Shown: positions 15,959 through 25,728, counted from the first letter of the stretch. The stretch is DNA of 64,000 nucleotides from Micromonospora endophytica (GCF_003236305.1 NZ_POTX01000003.1:1-64000); one strand, 5' to 3'. Notes: generated from the sequence alone by a model not told the origin. A program made the numbers and translations.

Positions 15959-17200
15959 ATGGACATCCTCCGGTTCGCCACCGCTGGCTCGGTGGACGAC
16001 GGCAAGAGCACGCTGATCGGGCGACTGCTCTACGACTCCAAGTCCACCTTCACCGACCGGCTCGCCGCGGTCGAGGACGCCAGCCGCCGACGCGGCGACG
16101 AATACACAAATCTCGCACTGTTGATGGACGGCCTGCGAGCGGAGCGTGAGCAGGGCATCACCATCGACGTGGCGTACGGCTACTTCGCCACGCCCAAGCG
16201 AACGTTCATCCTCGCCGACACTCCGGGCCACGCCCAGTACACCCGGAACATGGTGACCGGCGCCTCCACGGCAGACCTGGCCATTGTCCTGGTGGACGCG
16301 ACGAAGGGCATGGTCGAGCAGAGCCGTCGGCACACGTTCCTGCTCGGGCTGCTGGGCGTGCCGCACCTGGTGGTCTGCGTCAACAAGATGGATCTGGTCG
16401 GGTACGACCAGGGCGTGTTCGATCGCATCCGGGCCGAGTTCGCGGCGTTCACCACGAGGATGGCCACCCGGGACGTCACCTTCGTGCCGATCAGCGCGCT
16501 GCACGGCGACAACGTCGTGAGTCGATCGCCCGAGATGCCCTGGTACGAGGGTCCCTCGCTGCTGCATCACCTGGAGAACGTGCACATCGCCTCGGACCGC
16601 AATCTGGTGGACGTCCGCTTCCCGGTGCAGTACGTGATTCGCCCGCAGTCCACTGCGGTCCCCGACTACCGCGGTTACGCCGGCCAGGTCGCCGGTGGTG
16701 TGTTGCGCCCCGGTGACCAGGTCATGCACCTACCCTCCGGGCTGACCACCCGGGTCGCCGCCATCGACGGTCCGGACGGGCCGGTCGACGAGGCCACGCC
16801 GCCGATGTCGGTGACACTGCGGCTCGCCGACGACCTCGACGTTTCCCGGGGGGACATGATCTGCCGGCCACACAACGCGCCGGCCATGGCCCAGGACATC
16901 GACGCCATGGTCGTCTGGATGAGCGAGCGGCCGCTCCGACCGCCGGCTCGGTTGCTGCTCAAACACACGACCCGAACCGTTCGTGCGGTCGTCCGAGAAT
17001 TGCGTTACCGGCTCGACGTCAACACGCTGCGTCGTGACCTGAGTGCCACCCAGTTGCAATGCAACGAGATAAGTCGGCTCGAGTTGCGAGTGACCCAGCC
17101 GCTGTTGTGCGACCCGTACTCGCGCAATCGGCTCACCGGCTCCTTCATCCTCATCGACGAGGAGACGAATCACACCGTTGGCGCCGGCGTCATCAACTGA
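15959..17200 (+). CDS. cysN: Sulfate adenylyltransferase large GTPase subunit CysN, without CysC domain
   Basis: A GTPase that drives APS synthesis by CysD. G1 is GSVDDGKST (10-18), G3 is DTPGHAQYTRN near 87, and G4 is NKMDLV near 142. It is 413 residues and ends after the beta-barrel domains, so it lacks the APS kinase (CysC) domain found in fused CysNC proteins. No separate APS kinase gene is in the window, so PAPS must come from an enzyme encoded elsewhere. It is the last gene of the core operon, followed by a strong hairpin. Confidence 0.95.
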   Translation: MDILRFATAGSVDDGKSTLIGRLLYDSKSTFTDRLAAVEDASRRRGDEYTNLALLMDGLRAEREQGITIDVAYGYFATPKRTFILADTPGHAQYTRNMVTGASTADLAIVLVDATKGMVEQSRRHTFLLGLLGVPHLVVCVNKMDLVGYDQGVFDRIRAEFAAFTTRMATRDVTFVPISALHGDNVVSRSPEMPWYEGPSLLHHLENVHIASDRNLVDVRFPVQYVIRPQSTAVPDYRGYAGQVAGGVLRPGDQVMHLPSGLTTRVAAIDGPDGPVDEATPPMSVTLRLADDLDVSRGDMICRPHNAPAMAQDIDAMVVWMSERPLRPPARLLLKHTTRTVRAVVRELRYRLDVNTLRRDLSATQLQCNEISRLELRVTQPLLCDPYSRNRLTGSFILIDEETNHTVGAGVIN

Positions 17201-17213
17201 CGTCCCGCACAGC

Positions 17214-17273
17214 GTCCGAGCCCGCAGCCGTTCCTACCGGGGGTTTCCGGTGGGGACGGCTGCGGGCTCGGAC
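17214..17273. terminator. Bidirectional terminator between convergent cysN and LAL gene
   Basis: A perfect 18-bp stem (17214-17231 with 17256-17273), GTCCGAGCCCGCAGCCGT and its complement, with a 24-base loop. It lies 13 bp after cysN and 24 bp after the convergent regulator gene, so it can serve both. Confidence 0.85.
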
Positions 17274-17296
17274 CGCGAGAAGCACCACTCGGAGGC

Positions 17297-19915
17297 TCAG
17301 CTCTGCGGCCTGGTGAGCAGGACGCTCAGGGCGTTGAGTTCCCCGCGGTTGTTGATGCCGAGCTTGCGGTAGACACGATGCAGGTGGTTCTCCACAGTCC
17401 GCACGGACAGCACGAGGTTGCGGGCGATCTCGCGGCTGGACAGCCCTCCGGCGGCGAGCTCGGCGATCTCGCCCTCCCGGCGGGTGAGGCGTGGCGGCGC
17501 CAGCGCGGACAGCGCGGGCGAGCGGGGGATCTCCTCGCAGTGGCCCATGAACATGAGGGCTCGCGCGGCGGCCGTGGACGCCATGGCCAGGCGGCCGTGC
17601 GACCGATGCCACTCGGACTCCTCGGCGGCGGCCTCCGCGGCCAGCAGCGGACTACCCATTTCGGCGAAGTCGGCGGACACCTCCGCGAGTGCTGCGGCGT
17701 CACCCTCCGCCATCGCTCGGGCGTGCAGGGCGTACGAATTCCCGAGGAGTCGACGGGACTGGCCCGAGAGCGCCCGCAGCCGGTCGGCGGCGTGTTTCGG
17801 GGCGCCGAGGCGCGCCGCGTCGTGCAGGGCGAGCGTCTCGAAGCCCGCCGCACCTCGGTCACGGGCCAACCGCGCGGTCCACTGTGCGTGGGCAGCGGCG
17901 TCTCCGTGTCGCGCGCTGATCACCCAGGCGCGGGCGAGCTCCGTCCACGGGCTCAGGAGCCGCAGGGATATTTCGCCCAACCGGTCGGCTTCGTCCAACG
18001 TGCGGACCGCCGCGTCGGCCTCGCCAGTCAGCGCGTAGCCGTGCGCGAGCTGCCCCAGCAGGATGGCCAGCACATTGTTCGAACCCTGCTCACGGGCGAT
18101 GGAAATGCCCTCACGGCACCAGGATGCCTGGTCTCGCAGCTGACCCCGCATCCGGGCGACCAGGCCGCGCAGCAGGCACGACACGATGGTCGCGAACTGC
18201 CACCGGGTGGCGAGTGCCCGGTCGTAGCCGGTACGGGCCCGCTCCTCCGCTGCGGCGAGCTGCGCGGTCCACAAAAGACCGTGGACCGTTCCGAGGTCCG
18301 CGAAGACCGAGAGCCACGGCGCCTCGGCAGGCCACTCGCCGGCCAAAAGGTCGAGCCCTTCGTGCGGCCGGCCGGAGAAGACCATGGCCAGGCCGGTGGC
18401 CACCTGGGCTTCCGGCTCGTCCGGGGCCCCGGCGGCGAGCTCCAGCGCCTCCTTCGGTGCGTCGGAGAGCGCACGAAGCAACGCCTGCCGCGCGACCAGG
18501 CGTCGACGGGAAACCGGGTCGACGGCCTCGTCGATCGCCGCGGCCAGCAGAAGCTCGGCGGGTGCCTGGCGGTCGAGCCCGAAGTAGAGGTTGAACGCGC
18601 GCACCAGGGCAACCCGGGCGCGGTCGAGGTCGCCGTCCAACCGGCCGAGACCGGACAGCGCGGACTCGGCCTCTGCCGGCCGGCCGGCGAACAGCAGACC
18701 GTATCCGAGCGACTCGATCACCGCCGCCCCGCGACCTGCGGCCAGCTCGCGTCCGGCGAGCTGGCCGGCGAGTTCGAAGTCCATTGCGGACTGGGCGGTC
18801 CGAGCGGCGACGGCCATGTTTTCCGGGGACGGCCGCTCGCCACAGGCCAGCTGCCACCGCACGGCCCGTGCGAGGTCGACCGGATCGTGGCTGGTTGCCT
18901 GGATGAGGCTGGCGCACTGGCTGAGCCAACGCCGCGCCCGCAGCCGTGGCGTGACGGCGCGCAGAACATCGCCGTATATCGGGTACGCCAGGCGCGCGAG
19001 GTCCTGGCCGCCGCTTCGCTCGATCCTGATGAAACCGTGCGCTTCCGCTGCTTCGAGCACGTCAGCGGGCACCAGCTCGCCGAGCACGCCCGGGCCGATC
19101 GGCTCGGTGACGGCGAGCAGCTCCATGGCGGAACGGCACTCCGGCGGCGCTGCCGCGAGCCGCTCGTTGACCAGTGCCGCGAGCCAGGTCGGGATGGCGA
19201 ACGGGCCACGGAGCATCCACCTGCCGTCCTCGGCTACCAGTCGGTTCGCCTCCAGCTGTGCGGTCAGCAGCTCGCGCACCAGCAACGCGTTGCCCGCGGT
19301 GGCCTCCCAGAACCGCTGGACCAGGGCGCCTTCCACTTGACCGCACAGCGCCTCCCCGAGGATCTGGTGGACGTCGGCGCGGCCGAGCGGGCCGATCTCT
19401 ATCCACTCGGCCAGCCCATCGGTCCACAGGTCCGCGATCGGGCGTGGCAGCCGCCGGTCGGGACGCACCGCGGTGAGGAGGAAGAGTTCGCCACGTCGGG
19501 CGAGTTGAACCGCCAGCGCGGCGGATGCCTCGTCCAGTAGGTGGGCGTCGTCCACGACGAGCGTCAGGCGGCGTTTGCCGGCCGGCTTGAGCAACGCCTC
19601 GGCCGCGGTGCGGAGCGCGTCGCCCGTGAACGGTGAGCGGAGCAGCCCGGACGGCAGATGTTCGGCGAGCGCGCCGAACGCTACGTTGGCGGTCGCCACA
19701 GTGGTGACGGCCCGGATGACGTGGTGTCTTGCCGGATCGGCCCGATGGGCAGCCTCGGTCTGCAGGCGGCTCTTGCCCACGCCCTCCGCGCCGATCAACG
19801 CAATGCCGGCGGATCCGCGCCGGTCGGTCGCCGCGGCGATGCGCCGCAACTCTGTGTGCCTGCCAGCGAAGACATCTCGGACGCGATCCCTGATGGTTAT
19901 CTCGGCGGATTCCAC
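17297..19915 (-). CDS. LAL-type LuxR-family regulator (ATPase plus HTH)
   Basis: An 872-residue large ATP-binding LuxR regulator. The Walker A motif is GAEGVGKSRL near 42-51. The Walker B-like region is LTLVVDDAHLLDEASA near 118-133. The long centre is helical, TPR-like. The C-terminus has the LuxR HTH, LTRREGEIAELAAGGLSSREIARNLVLSVRTVENHLHR (about 806-845). It is located inside the cluster, convergent with the core operon and divergent from the glycosyltransferase operon at 20172, so it is very likely a pathway regulator. It is not closely related to the two long LAL paralogues at 42341 and 53630. Confidence 0.9.
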   Translation of the reverse strand: MESAEITIRDRVRDVFAGRHTELRRIAAATDRRGSAGIALIGAEGVGKSRLQTEAAHRADPARHHVIRAVTTVATANVAFGALAEHLPSGLLRSPFTGDALRTAAEALLKPAGKRRLTLVVDDAHLLDEASAALAVQLARRGELFLLTAVRPDRRLPRPIADLWTDGLAEWIEIGPLGRADVHQILGEALCGQVEGALVQRFWEATAGNALLVRELLTAQLEANRLVAEDGRWMLRGPFAIPTWLAALVNERLAAAPPECRSAMELLAVTEPIGPGVLGELVPADVLEAAEAHGFIRIERSGGQDLARLAYPIYGDVLRAVTPRLRARRWLSQCASLIQATSHDPVDLARAVRWQLACGERPSPENMAVAARTAQSAMDFELAGQLAGRELAAGRGAAVIESLGYGLLFAGRPAEAESALSGLGRLDGDLDRARVALVRAFNLYFGLDRQAPAELLLAAAIDEAVDPVSRRRLVARQALLRALSDAPKEALELAAGAPDEPEAQVATGLAMVFSGRPHEGLDLLAGEWPAEAPWLSVFADLGTVHGLLWTAQLAAAEERARTGYDRALATRWQFATIVSCLLRGLVARMRGQLRDQASWCREGISIAREQGSNNVLAILLGQLAHGYALTGEADAAVRTLDEADRLGEISLRLLSPWTELARAWVISARHGDAAAHAQWTARLARDRGAAGFETLALHDAARLGAPKHAADRLRALSGQSRRLLGNSYALHARAMAEGDAAALAEVSADFAEMGSPLLAAEAAAEESEWHRSHGRLAMASTAAARALMFMGHCEEIPRSPALSALAPPRLTRREGEIAELAAGGLSSREIARNLVLSVRTVENHLHRVYRKLGINNRGELNALSVLLTRPQS

Positions 19916-20171
19916 CGGTCAACTGTCTTATTGACTGCTATCGAACGGCTGTCGTTCAGCCATCACCCGAAAGGGCGCACCGTCGCTGCCCGAAGCCGGC
20001 GCGGTCCTGAGTACCGATCGCGGTCCCTGCGTATCTGAATGGCGGACGGGCTGAGTACTTCGTCGTGGTAACCCGGTAGCGAAGAGCAATTCTTTCCCGC
20101 AGTGGTTCCACAGTATCGTCGCCACTGCCGGCAAGCCCGTCCAGAATCAGCTCTCGTGAATTGGGGCGATA

Positions 20172-21371
20172 ATGTCGTATCTGAAGCCGACCGATCCTGC
20201 CGTACTGGCGAAGGCCGTCGCTGACAACCTCGTCGTCGCGGCCGATCCCGACGCGCCCGCCTCGGGTCTCTACTACTGGGAGATTTCCCGCCCTTGGCGG
20301 GACAAGGTCGTCGATGCGGCGCGGACGTGCGCGGCCGAGACGATCCGTACGCTGGGGGAGAGCCTGTTGGCCGACCCGACGGATCACCTGCGGTACTGGG
20401 CTCTGCACGCGGCGCTGGTGGAGCGGCACGGCCACGACTGCGCAGTCGACGACCTCATGCACCTTGGCTGGCGGGCGGAGTGCAACTCGCGCCTCGGCCA
20501 CGTGCTGAACGAGGACTACACCAGTGACGCCGTTCCGGTGACCGTGGAGGAGATGGCCGCGTTCGACCCGGGGCTGCGGTTGCCCGAGGGCGCCGCCCCG
20601 GAGGTCCTCGTCGTGATCCCGTTCCACAGCCGGCTCGAGGGCGGCGGCGAGAGGCTGCGCAACCTCCTGGCGTGTCTGCGGTCGTTGCGTGACCAGTCGT
20701 TGCCGCGCGAGCAGTATCAGGTGACGGTCGTGGAGAGCGACGAGCAGTCCCGCTGGCGCGATGTGATCAGCCGGTTCGCCGACAACTACATCTTCGCCCC
20801 CAAGGACGGCGTGTTCAACAAGTCCTGGGCGATGAACGTCGGCGTCGCCAACACGCCCGGGCCTACCGAGATCATCTGCCACATGGACGCCGACGTGCTG
20901 GCCGACCGTGACTTCCTCGCGCGCAACGTGGATCGCATGCGCGAACCCGGCACGATGGGGCACCTGCCGTACCGGGACATGGTGGCGATGGACTACCCCG
21001 CCACCTGGCGGGCCATCCGCGAACGGCTGCACGGCGGTGCGGCGGCGCCCGACCCGCGTCGCTTGCGCGCCTTCACCCTGCGTCGTGGGCCGGGTCTGTG
21101 CTTCTTCGCCCGAGCCGAGTTGTACTACCGCACCGGCGGCATGGACGAGCGCTTTCAGGGCTGGGGCGGCGAGGACATCGAGTTCAACTACCGCTTCGGA
21201 TTCGACGCGGCGTACGACGCCTTCGACGAGCCGCTGCTGCACATGCGGCACCCGTCCTACTCCGAGCTTCGCGCCGACGGCAAGCTGATCAACGCACACC
21301 TCGTGCCGGGGAGTTGGCAGCCGACCCGGCCGATCGGGCAGCTCGACCAGTTCACCCCGGCCGGCGTCTAG
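20172..21371 (+). CDS. GT2-family glycosyltransferase with N-terminal extension
   Basis: A 399-residue GT-A glycosyltransferase. About 140 N-terminal residues are an extra helical region (YYWEISRPWRDKVVDAARTC). The catalytic domain follows, with VVIPFHSR at 147-154, the DXD-like MDAD at 238-241 and the acceptor signature WGGEDIEFNY at 331-340. No membrane segment is seen. It heads the + operon through 26072 and is separated from the LAL gene by a 256-bp divergent promoter region. Together with the GT2 at 3482 it could add sugars from the UDP-uronate/UDP-pentose pathways; substrate unknown. Confidence 0.83.
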   Translation: MSYLKPTDPAVLAKAVADNLVVAADPDAPASGLYYWEISRPWRDKVVDAARTCAAETIRTLGESLLADPTDHLRYWALHAALVERHGHDCAVDDLMHLGWRAECNSRLGHVLNEDYTSDAVPVTVEEMAAFDPGLRLPEGAAPEVLVVIPFHSRLEGGGERLRNLLACLRSLRDQSLPREQYQVTVVESDEQSRWRDVISRFADNYIFAPKDGVFNKSWAMNVGVANTPGPTEIICHMDADVLADRDFLARNVDRMREPGTMGHLPYRDMVAMDYPATWRAIRERLHGGAAAPDPRRLRAFTLRRGPGLCFFARAELYYRTGGMDERFQGWGGEDIEFNYRFGFDAAYDAFDEPLLHMRHPSYSELRADGKLINAHLVPGSWQPTRPIGQLDQFTPAGV

Positions 21372-21386
21372 CGCTCGGAGGACGGC

Positions 21387-23027
21387 GTGACCATGGAGGC
21401 GAGTACGGCGGTCCGGCGGCTCGAACCCGCCGGACCGCATGACGACAAGACCATGCTCGACCATCTCCGGGAGGCCGTGGTCCGGCATCCACAGCGGGCG
21501 GCGGTGATCTGCTGGCACACCGACGGACGGCCGACCGAGCGGCTGACCTATTCCCAGTTGGCTGCGACGGTTGAGCGGCTGGCCGCGGGGCTGGCCAGGC
21601 TCGGCGTCCGGCGCGGTGAGGTGGTGACACTGCAACTGCCCAACTCGTGGCAGCTCGTCGCGCTCGCCCTCGCCTGCGCGCGGATCGGCGCCGTCGCCGG
21701 GCCGGTGGCGCCGGTCATGCGCCGACGCGAGCTGGAATTCATGACCCGACTCACGAAGAGTCCGGTGTACGTGGGGGCGACGTCCCATCGTGGCTTCTCG
21801 TACGACGAGATGAGCGCGGAGGTGGCCGCCGCGGTGCCCTCCCTTGGTCATCGCATCCTCATCGGTCAGCCGAGCACTACGGGGGCGCTCGACTTCGCCG
21901 CCGACCTGCTCGATCGGGCGTGGGAGGACGAGGTGCCGCGCGGTGAGTTGGACGGCCGCGAAGCCGGCCCCGACGATCTGGCCCAGGTCATCTTCACGTC
22001 CGGCACCACCGGTGAGCCGAAGGGCGTGATGCACAGCCACCGGACGCTCTACGCCATCAACCGGCGGCAGATCGAGGTGCTGGGGCTGACCGGGGACGAG
22101 ATCACGGCGATGGGATCGCCGACCACCCTGCAAGGTGGATACACCTGGAACTTCGTCATGCCGCTGATGCTGGGCGCGACCGCGGTGCAGGTGGACTCGT
22201 GGGACCCGGCGCTGATGCTGCGGATCGTCGAGGCGGAGCGGGTGACGTTCTTCTACGGGGCGCCGACGGTTCTCAGCGACCTGATCCACGAGCAGCGGCG
22301 CCGTCGGCGGGACGTCGGCGCCCTGAGGACGTTCGGCACGGGAAGCGCGCCGGTGCCACCGGTCCTCGTGGAGGAGGCGCACGAGGTCCTTGGCTGCCGG
22401 GTCTACGCGGTGTGGGGCATGACGGAGAACGGCTGCGTCACCGTCACCCGCCCGGAAGACCCGCTGATGCGGGCGGCGGAGAGCGACGGCACACCGGTAC
22501 CCGGCATGGAGATTCGCATCGTCGACGAGAAGACCGGCAACCCTGTCGACAAGGGTGCCGTCGGGCGGCTCCAGGTACGGGGTGACAACCAGTGCCTGGG
22601 CTACTACCACCGTCCGGAGCTGTATCGCCAGTCGCTGACGTCCGACGGCTGGTTCGACACCGGCGACCTGGCGCGCGACGACGGGTACGGCGGCGTCCGC
22701 ATGGTCGGCCGCGTGAAGGACGTCATCGTCCGTGGAGCCGAGAAGGTGCCAGCGGTCGAGGTGGAGGCAGCACTGCTGCGCCACCCGGCGATCCGGGAGG
22801 TGGCCGTCGTCGGGTATCCGGACCCGCGGCTCGGCGAACGGGCGTGCGCGGTGATCGTACCGGACGGCGAGGCGCCTTCCCTCGACGAACTGCGTGCTCA
22901 TCTCACCGATCTGGGCATGGCGAAGCCGTATTGGCCGGAGCGGATCAGTGCCGTTGACGAGTTGCCGAAGACGCCGTCGGGAAAGGTCCAGAAGTTCGTT
23001 CTGCGGGAACGATTGAGAGCTGCGTGA
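21387..23027 (+). CDS. Acyl-CoA ligase (AMP-forming, ANL superfamily)
   Basis: Activates a carboxylic acid as the adenylate and transfers it to CoA or a thiol. The P-loop-like motif FTSGTTGEPKGVMHSH is near 211-226, A5 is VWGMTENG near 344-351, A7/A8 is DGWFDTGDLA...VGRVKDVIVRGAEKV, and the A10 lysine is in KTPSGKVQKF near the end. At 546 residues it is normal. The start may be GTG 21387 (GGAGG six bases before) or ATG 21393. It is followed by an acyl-CoA dehydrogenase with overlapping start, so the pair probably makes and oxidises a CoA ester. The acid cannot be named; the pair recalls alicyclic-acid ligase/dehydrogenase systems. Confidence 0.87.
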   Translation: MTMEASTAVRRLEPAGPHDDKTMLDHLREAVVRHPQRAAVICWHTDGRPTERLTYSQLAATVERLAAGLARLGVRRGEVVTLQLPNSWQLVALALACARIGAVAGPVAPVMRRRELEFMTRLTKSPVYVGATSHRGFSYDEMSAEVAAAVPSLGHRILIGQPSTTGALDFAADLLDRAWEDEVPRGELDGREAGPDDLAQVIFTSGTTGEPKGVMHSHRTLYAINRRQIEVLGLTGDEITAMGSPTTLQGGYTWNFVMPLMLGATAVQVDSWDPALMLRIVEAERVTFFYGAPTVLSDLIHEQRRRRRDVGALRTFGTGSAPVPPVLVEEAHEVLGCRVYAVWGMTENGCVTVTRPEDPLMRAAESDGTPVPGMEIRIVDEKTGNPVDKGAVGRLQVRGDNQCLGYYHRPELYRQSLTSDGWFDTGDLARDDGYGGVRMVGRVKDVIVRGAEKVPAVEVEAALLRHPAIREVAVVGYPDPRLGERACAVIVPDGEAPSLDELRAHLTDLGMAKPYWPERISAVDELPKTPSGKVQKFVLRERLRAA

Positions 23028-24178
23028 TGGATTTCTCTCATACTGCTGAGCAGTGTGCGCTGGCCGACAAGGTACGCGCCTTCACCGAACACCGAATCGT
23101 GCCGTTCTACCAGGACAGCGACCGGCAGGGACAGTTCCGCCCGGAGCTGCTGCGCGAGTTGGCCGCCGAGGGCCTGTTCGCGCTGCGCGTCCCGGTCGAG
23201 TACGGCGGGCTGGGGTTGGATGCGGTCAGCACCGGCGTTGCCCTGGAGGAACTGGCCCGGGGCGATCTCACCGCGTGCTATCCAGTGCTGAACGCCGCCC
23301 TGGTTGCCGGCATCATCACCGCCAACGGCACTGCCAAGCAACGCGCGGAATGGCTGCCGGCGATCGCTCGCGGGGACGCGGTGGTGGCGTTCTGCATGAC
23401 CGAGCCGGGCCACGGGACCGACGCTGCCGCCGTGAAGCTTCGCGCCGAACCGAGCGGTCCGCACGACTGGCGGCTCGTCGGCGAGAAGACTTCGATCATG
23501 CTGGGCGCGTACGCCACCCACGGCATGATCTTTGCCCGCACCAGCGATGCGCCACGTGCCCGCGGGGTCACCGCCTTCTACGCCCGGCTCGACGACCAGT
23601 ACGTGGTGCGTTCGCCCCTGCGTGACCTTGGCAGCCGGTCCGGTGGCCGATCGACTCTGGTCTTCGACGGCTTGCCGGTCCGGGTGTCCGACGTGGTTGG
23701 CGAAACCGGACTCGGCTTTGCCCAGGGCATGCGCGGCTTCGACTACTCGCGGGCGCTCATCGCGCTCATGGCCGTCAGCACGGCACAGGCCGCGCTGGAC
23801 GACGCTCTTGCGCACGCTCGGCACCGGCGCGCGTTCGAGAAGCCGCTGGGCCACTTTCAGGGGATCGCCTTTCCACTCGCGGAGTGCGCCACCTATCTAC
23901 ATGCGGCCCGACTCCTCGCGTACGAGGCGCTGTGGCGCAACGACGCCGGGCTGGAGCACCGTCTGGCAGCGAACATGGCGAAGTGGTGGGCGCCGAAGGC
24001 TGCCGTCGATGCGGCGCACCAGGCGCTGCTGACGCTTGGTCACTTCGGCTACAGCGAGGAGCAACCGATCGCGCAGCGGCTCCGTGACCTGATCGGCACC
24101 CAACTCGCCGACGGCACCGCCAACGCCACCAAGCTGGTCGTGGCACGTGAACTGCTCGGGCGGGAGTACGCACCATGA
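23027..24178 (+). CDS. Acyl-CoA dehydrogenase
   Basis: FAD-dependent alpha,beta-dehydrogenation of an acyl-CoA, 383 residues. The FAD-binding motif FCMTEPGHGTDAAA is near 122-135, and the C-terminal helical domain has ARHRRAFEKPLGHFQGI and GHFGYSEEQPIAQRLRD. The DGTANATK segment at the end corresponds to the usual DGTxxI region. The ATG at 23027 overlaps the ligase stop. The next gene overlaps by 4 bp. It likely unsaturates the acyl group activated by the ligase. Confidence 0.87.
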   Translation: MDFSHTAEQCALADKVRAFTEHRIVPFYQDSDRQGQFRPELLRELAAEGLFALRVPVEYGGLGLDAVSTGVALEELARGDLTACYPVLNAALVAGIITANGTAKQRAEWLPAIARGDAVVAFCMTEPGHGTDAAAVKLRAEPSGPHDWRLVGEKTSIMLGAYATHGMIFARTSDAPRARGVTAFYARLDDQYVVRSPLRDLGSRSGGRSTLVFDGLPVRVSDVVGETGLGFAQGMRGFDYSRALIALMAVSTAQAALDDALAHARHRRAFEKPLGHFQGIAFPLAECATYLHAARLLAYEALWRNDAGLEHRLAANMAKWWAPKAAVDAAHQALLTLGHFGYSEEQPIAQRLRDLIGTQLADGTANATKLVVARELLGREYAP

Positions 24179-25728
24179 GAAACTTTCCGTCTTGGGTCGC
24201 CGGCAAGGACGTCGAATCCGCCCGGCATGTCTACGGCATCTCGGCACGCGCGGCGCTGGAGGACACCTTCGGCGCGCTGAGCCTGAAGCGGCGGCTGGAG
24301 TCCGGTCAGCTCGGTGAGGAGGATGACCCGCGCATTGTCGGACGGTGCGCGTTGGCCGACCCGGAGACTGTCCAGCAGGCACTGACTGCGGCAGCCGCCG
24401 CCCAGTCGGAGTGGGGCAGAACACCCCTGCGTACCCGACTGCGCCTCGGCGAGGCGATCCGCCGGCGGCTGGTCGCGACCCGCGACGAGTTCGTGGAGCT
24501 CATGGTCGCCGAGGGGCGGCCGCGCACCGCGTCGCACGCCGAGATCGACGGGTTGCTGCACATCTTCAGCGAGCAGACCCTGTCCTGGTGCGCGGAGCTG
24601 TTGCACCGCGAGTTCTCGTACGGCGGCAGGCGAATCGTCCTGCGCCGCCGTCCGGACGGGGTCGTCTGCGTGGCACCGCCGCAGAACGCGCCGCACTCCA
24701 ACGCCATCTACGGGGCGGCCGCGCTGCTCTCCGGCAACGCCGCCGTGATCCGGGCGCCGCGCAGTCTGCCGCTGGGCGTGATGTACGCGATCCGGGAGAT
24801 CATCGCGCCCGCCCTTGACGACGTGGGTGCGCCACCGGGCACCGTCAATGTCGTGTGCGGACCGCCGATGCTCGATGACTGGCTGGCCAGCCCGCACGTC
24901 AACGACATCATCTACTTCGGGGGCAGCGAGAAAGGGTTGATCTTCCAGAACGATTGCATCGCCGCGGGCAAGAAGCCCATCTTGGAGCTGGCCGGCAACG
25001 ACTGCGCCGTGGTGTGGCGGGATGCTGACCTGGACGTGGCGGTCCGCGCGCTGACCGAGGCGTTCAACGCCTCCGGGCAGATCTGCAACGTTCCCAACCA
25101 GGTGGTGGCGCATCCCGCGATCGCCGACGAACTGATCGATCGGCTACGGATCGCCGCCGGGCGCGTCCGGCCCGGCTACCCCGACGATGACGGCGTGGAG
25201 CTCACCCCGGTCCTGGCCCGGGAGAGCTTCTTCGCGGTGCTCCACGAGGCGCTGGCTGGGGGAGCCCAGTTGGTGTGCGGCGGACGCCAACTGGAGGTGG
25301 ACGGGTCACCGTCCGACACCGGCTACTTCCTGGAACCGACTGTGCTACGCATCGACGGCCTGGCGCGTAGCCGCGAGTTGGCGGCGGTCCGCGCGGAGAC
25401 CTTCTTCCCGCTGCTGCCGGTGGTGGTTCCCGAGTCGGGCCGCAGCGACGACGCGCTGCTCGAGGACGTACTCGACTTCGTCAACACCAACGCGTACGGC
25501 CTGCGTAACTCGTTCTGGTCGGAGGACGAAACGGTCGTGGAGCGCTTCGTGGGTGCCGTGACCAACGGCGGCGTCATCAAGGTGAACGACGAATCGCACT
25601 CCGGCTTCTTTCCCTACCTGCCTTCCCACGGCGGCACCGGCCTTACGGGCGGAGTGTTCGGTGAAGCCAGCTACATGATGATCCGGACGACGCATCTGCA
25701 GGCGGTCTCACTGAGGGAAGGCTCATGA
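24175..25728 (+). CDS. Aldehyde dehydrogenase superfamily protein
   Basis: NAD(P)-dependent aldehyde dehydrogenase fold, 517 residues. The catalytic cysteine is in SGQICN (about residue 304), and the general-base glutamate in ILELAGNDC (about 271). The cofactor region GGSEKG is near 247-252, corresponding to the GSxxxG turn. The first 60 residues diverge from the family. It could oxidise an aldehyde to acid, or work as an acylating enzyme on a CoA ester in concert with the two upstream enzymes. It overlaps both neighbours by ATGA. Confidence 0.87.
   Translation: MRNFPSWVAGKDVESARHVYGISARAALEDTFGALSLKRRLESGQLGEEDDPRIVGRCALADPETVQQALTAAAAAQSEWGRTPLRTRLRLGEAIRRRLVATRDEFVELMVAEGRPRTASHAEIDGLLHIFSEQTLSWCAELLHREFSYGGRRIVLRRRPDGVVCVAPPQNAPHSNAIYGAAALLSGNAAVIRAPRSLPLGVMYAIREIIAPALDDVGAPPGTVNVVCGPPMLDDWLASPHVNDIIYFGGSEKGLIFQNDCIAAGKKPILELAGNDCAVVWRDADLDVAVRALTEAFNASGQICNVPNQVVAHPAIADELIDRLRIAAGRVRPGYPDDDGVELTPVLARESFFAVLHEALAGGAQLVCGGRQLEVDGSPSDTGYFLEPTVLRIDGLARSRELAAVRAETFFPLLPVVVPESGRSDDALLEDVLDFVNTNAYGLRNSFWSEDETVVERFVGAVTNGGVIKVNDESHSGFFPYLPSHGGTGLTGGVFGEASYMMIRTTHLQAVSLREGS

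Noticed and set aside
20000-20100. A fourth cluster motif between the LAL and GT2 genes
   Set aside because: Two GAGTAC sequences occur, but their spacing is about 44 bp rather than 14 and the flanks do not match.
19956-22901. 981-codon minus-strand frame opposite the GT2 and ligase genes
   Set aside because: Low-complexity His/Arg/Gly/Pro composition, no recognisable domain, and it covers two clear genes on the other strand.
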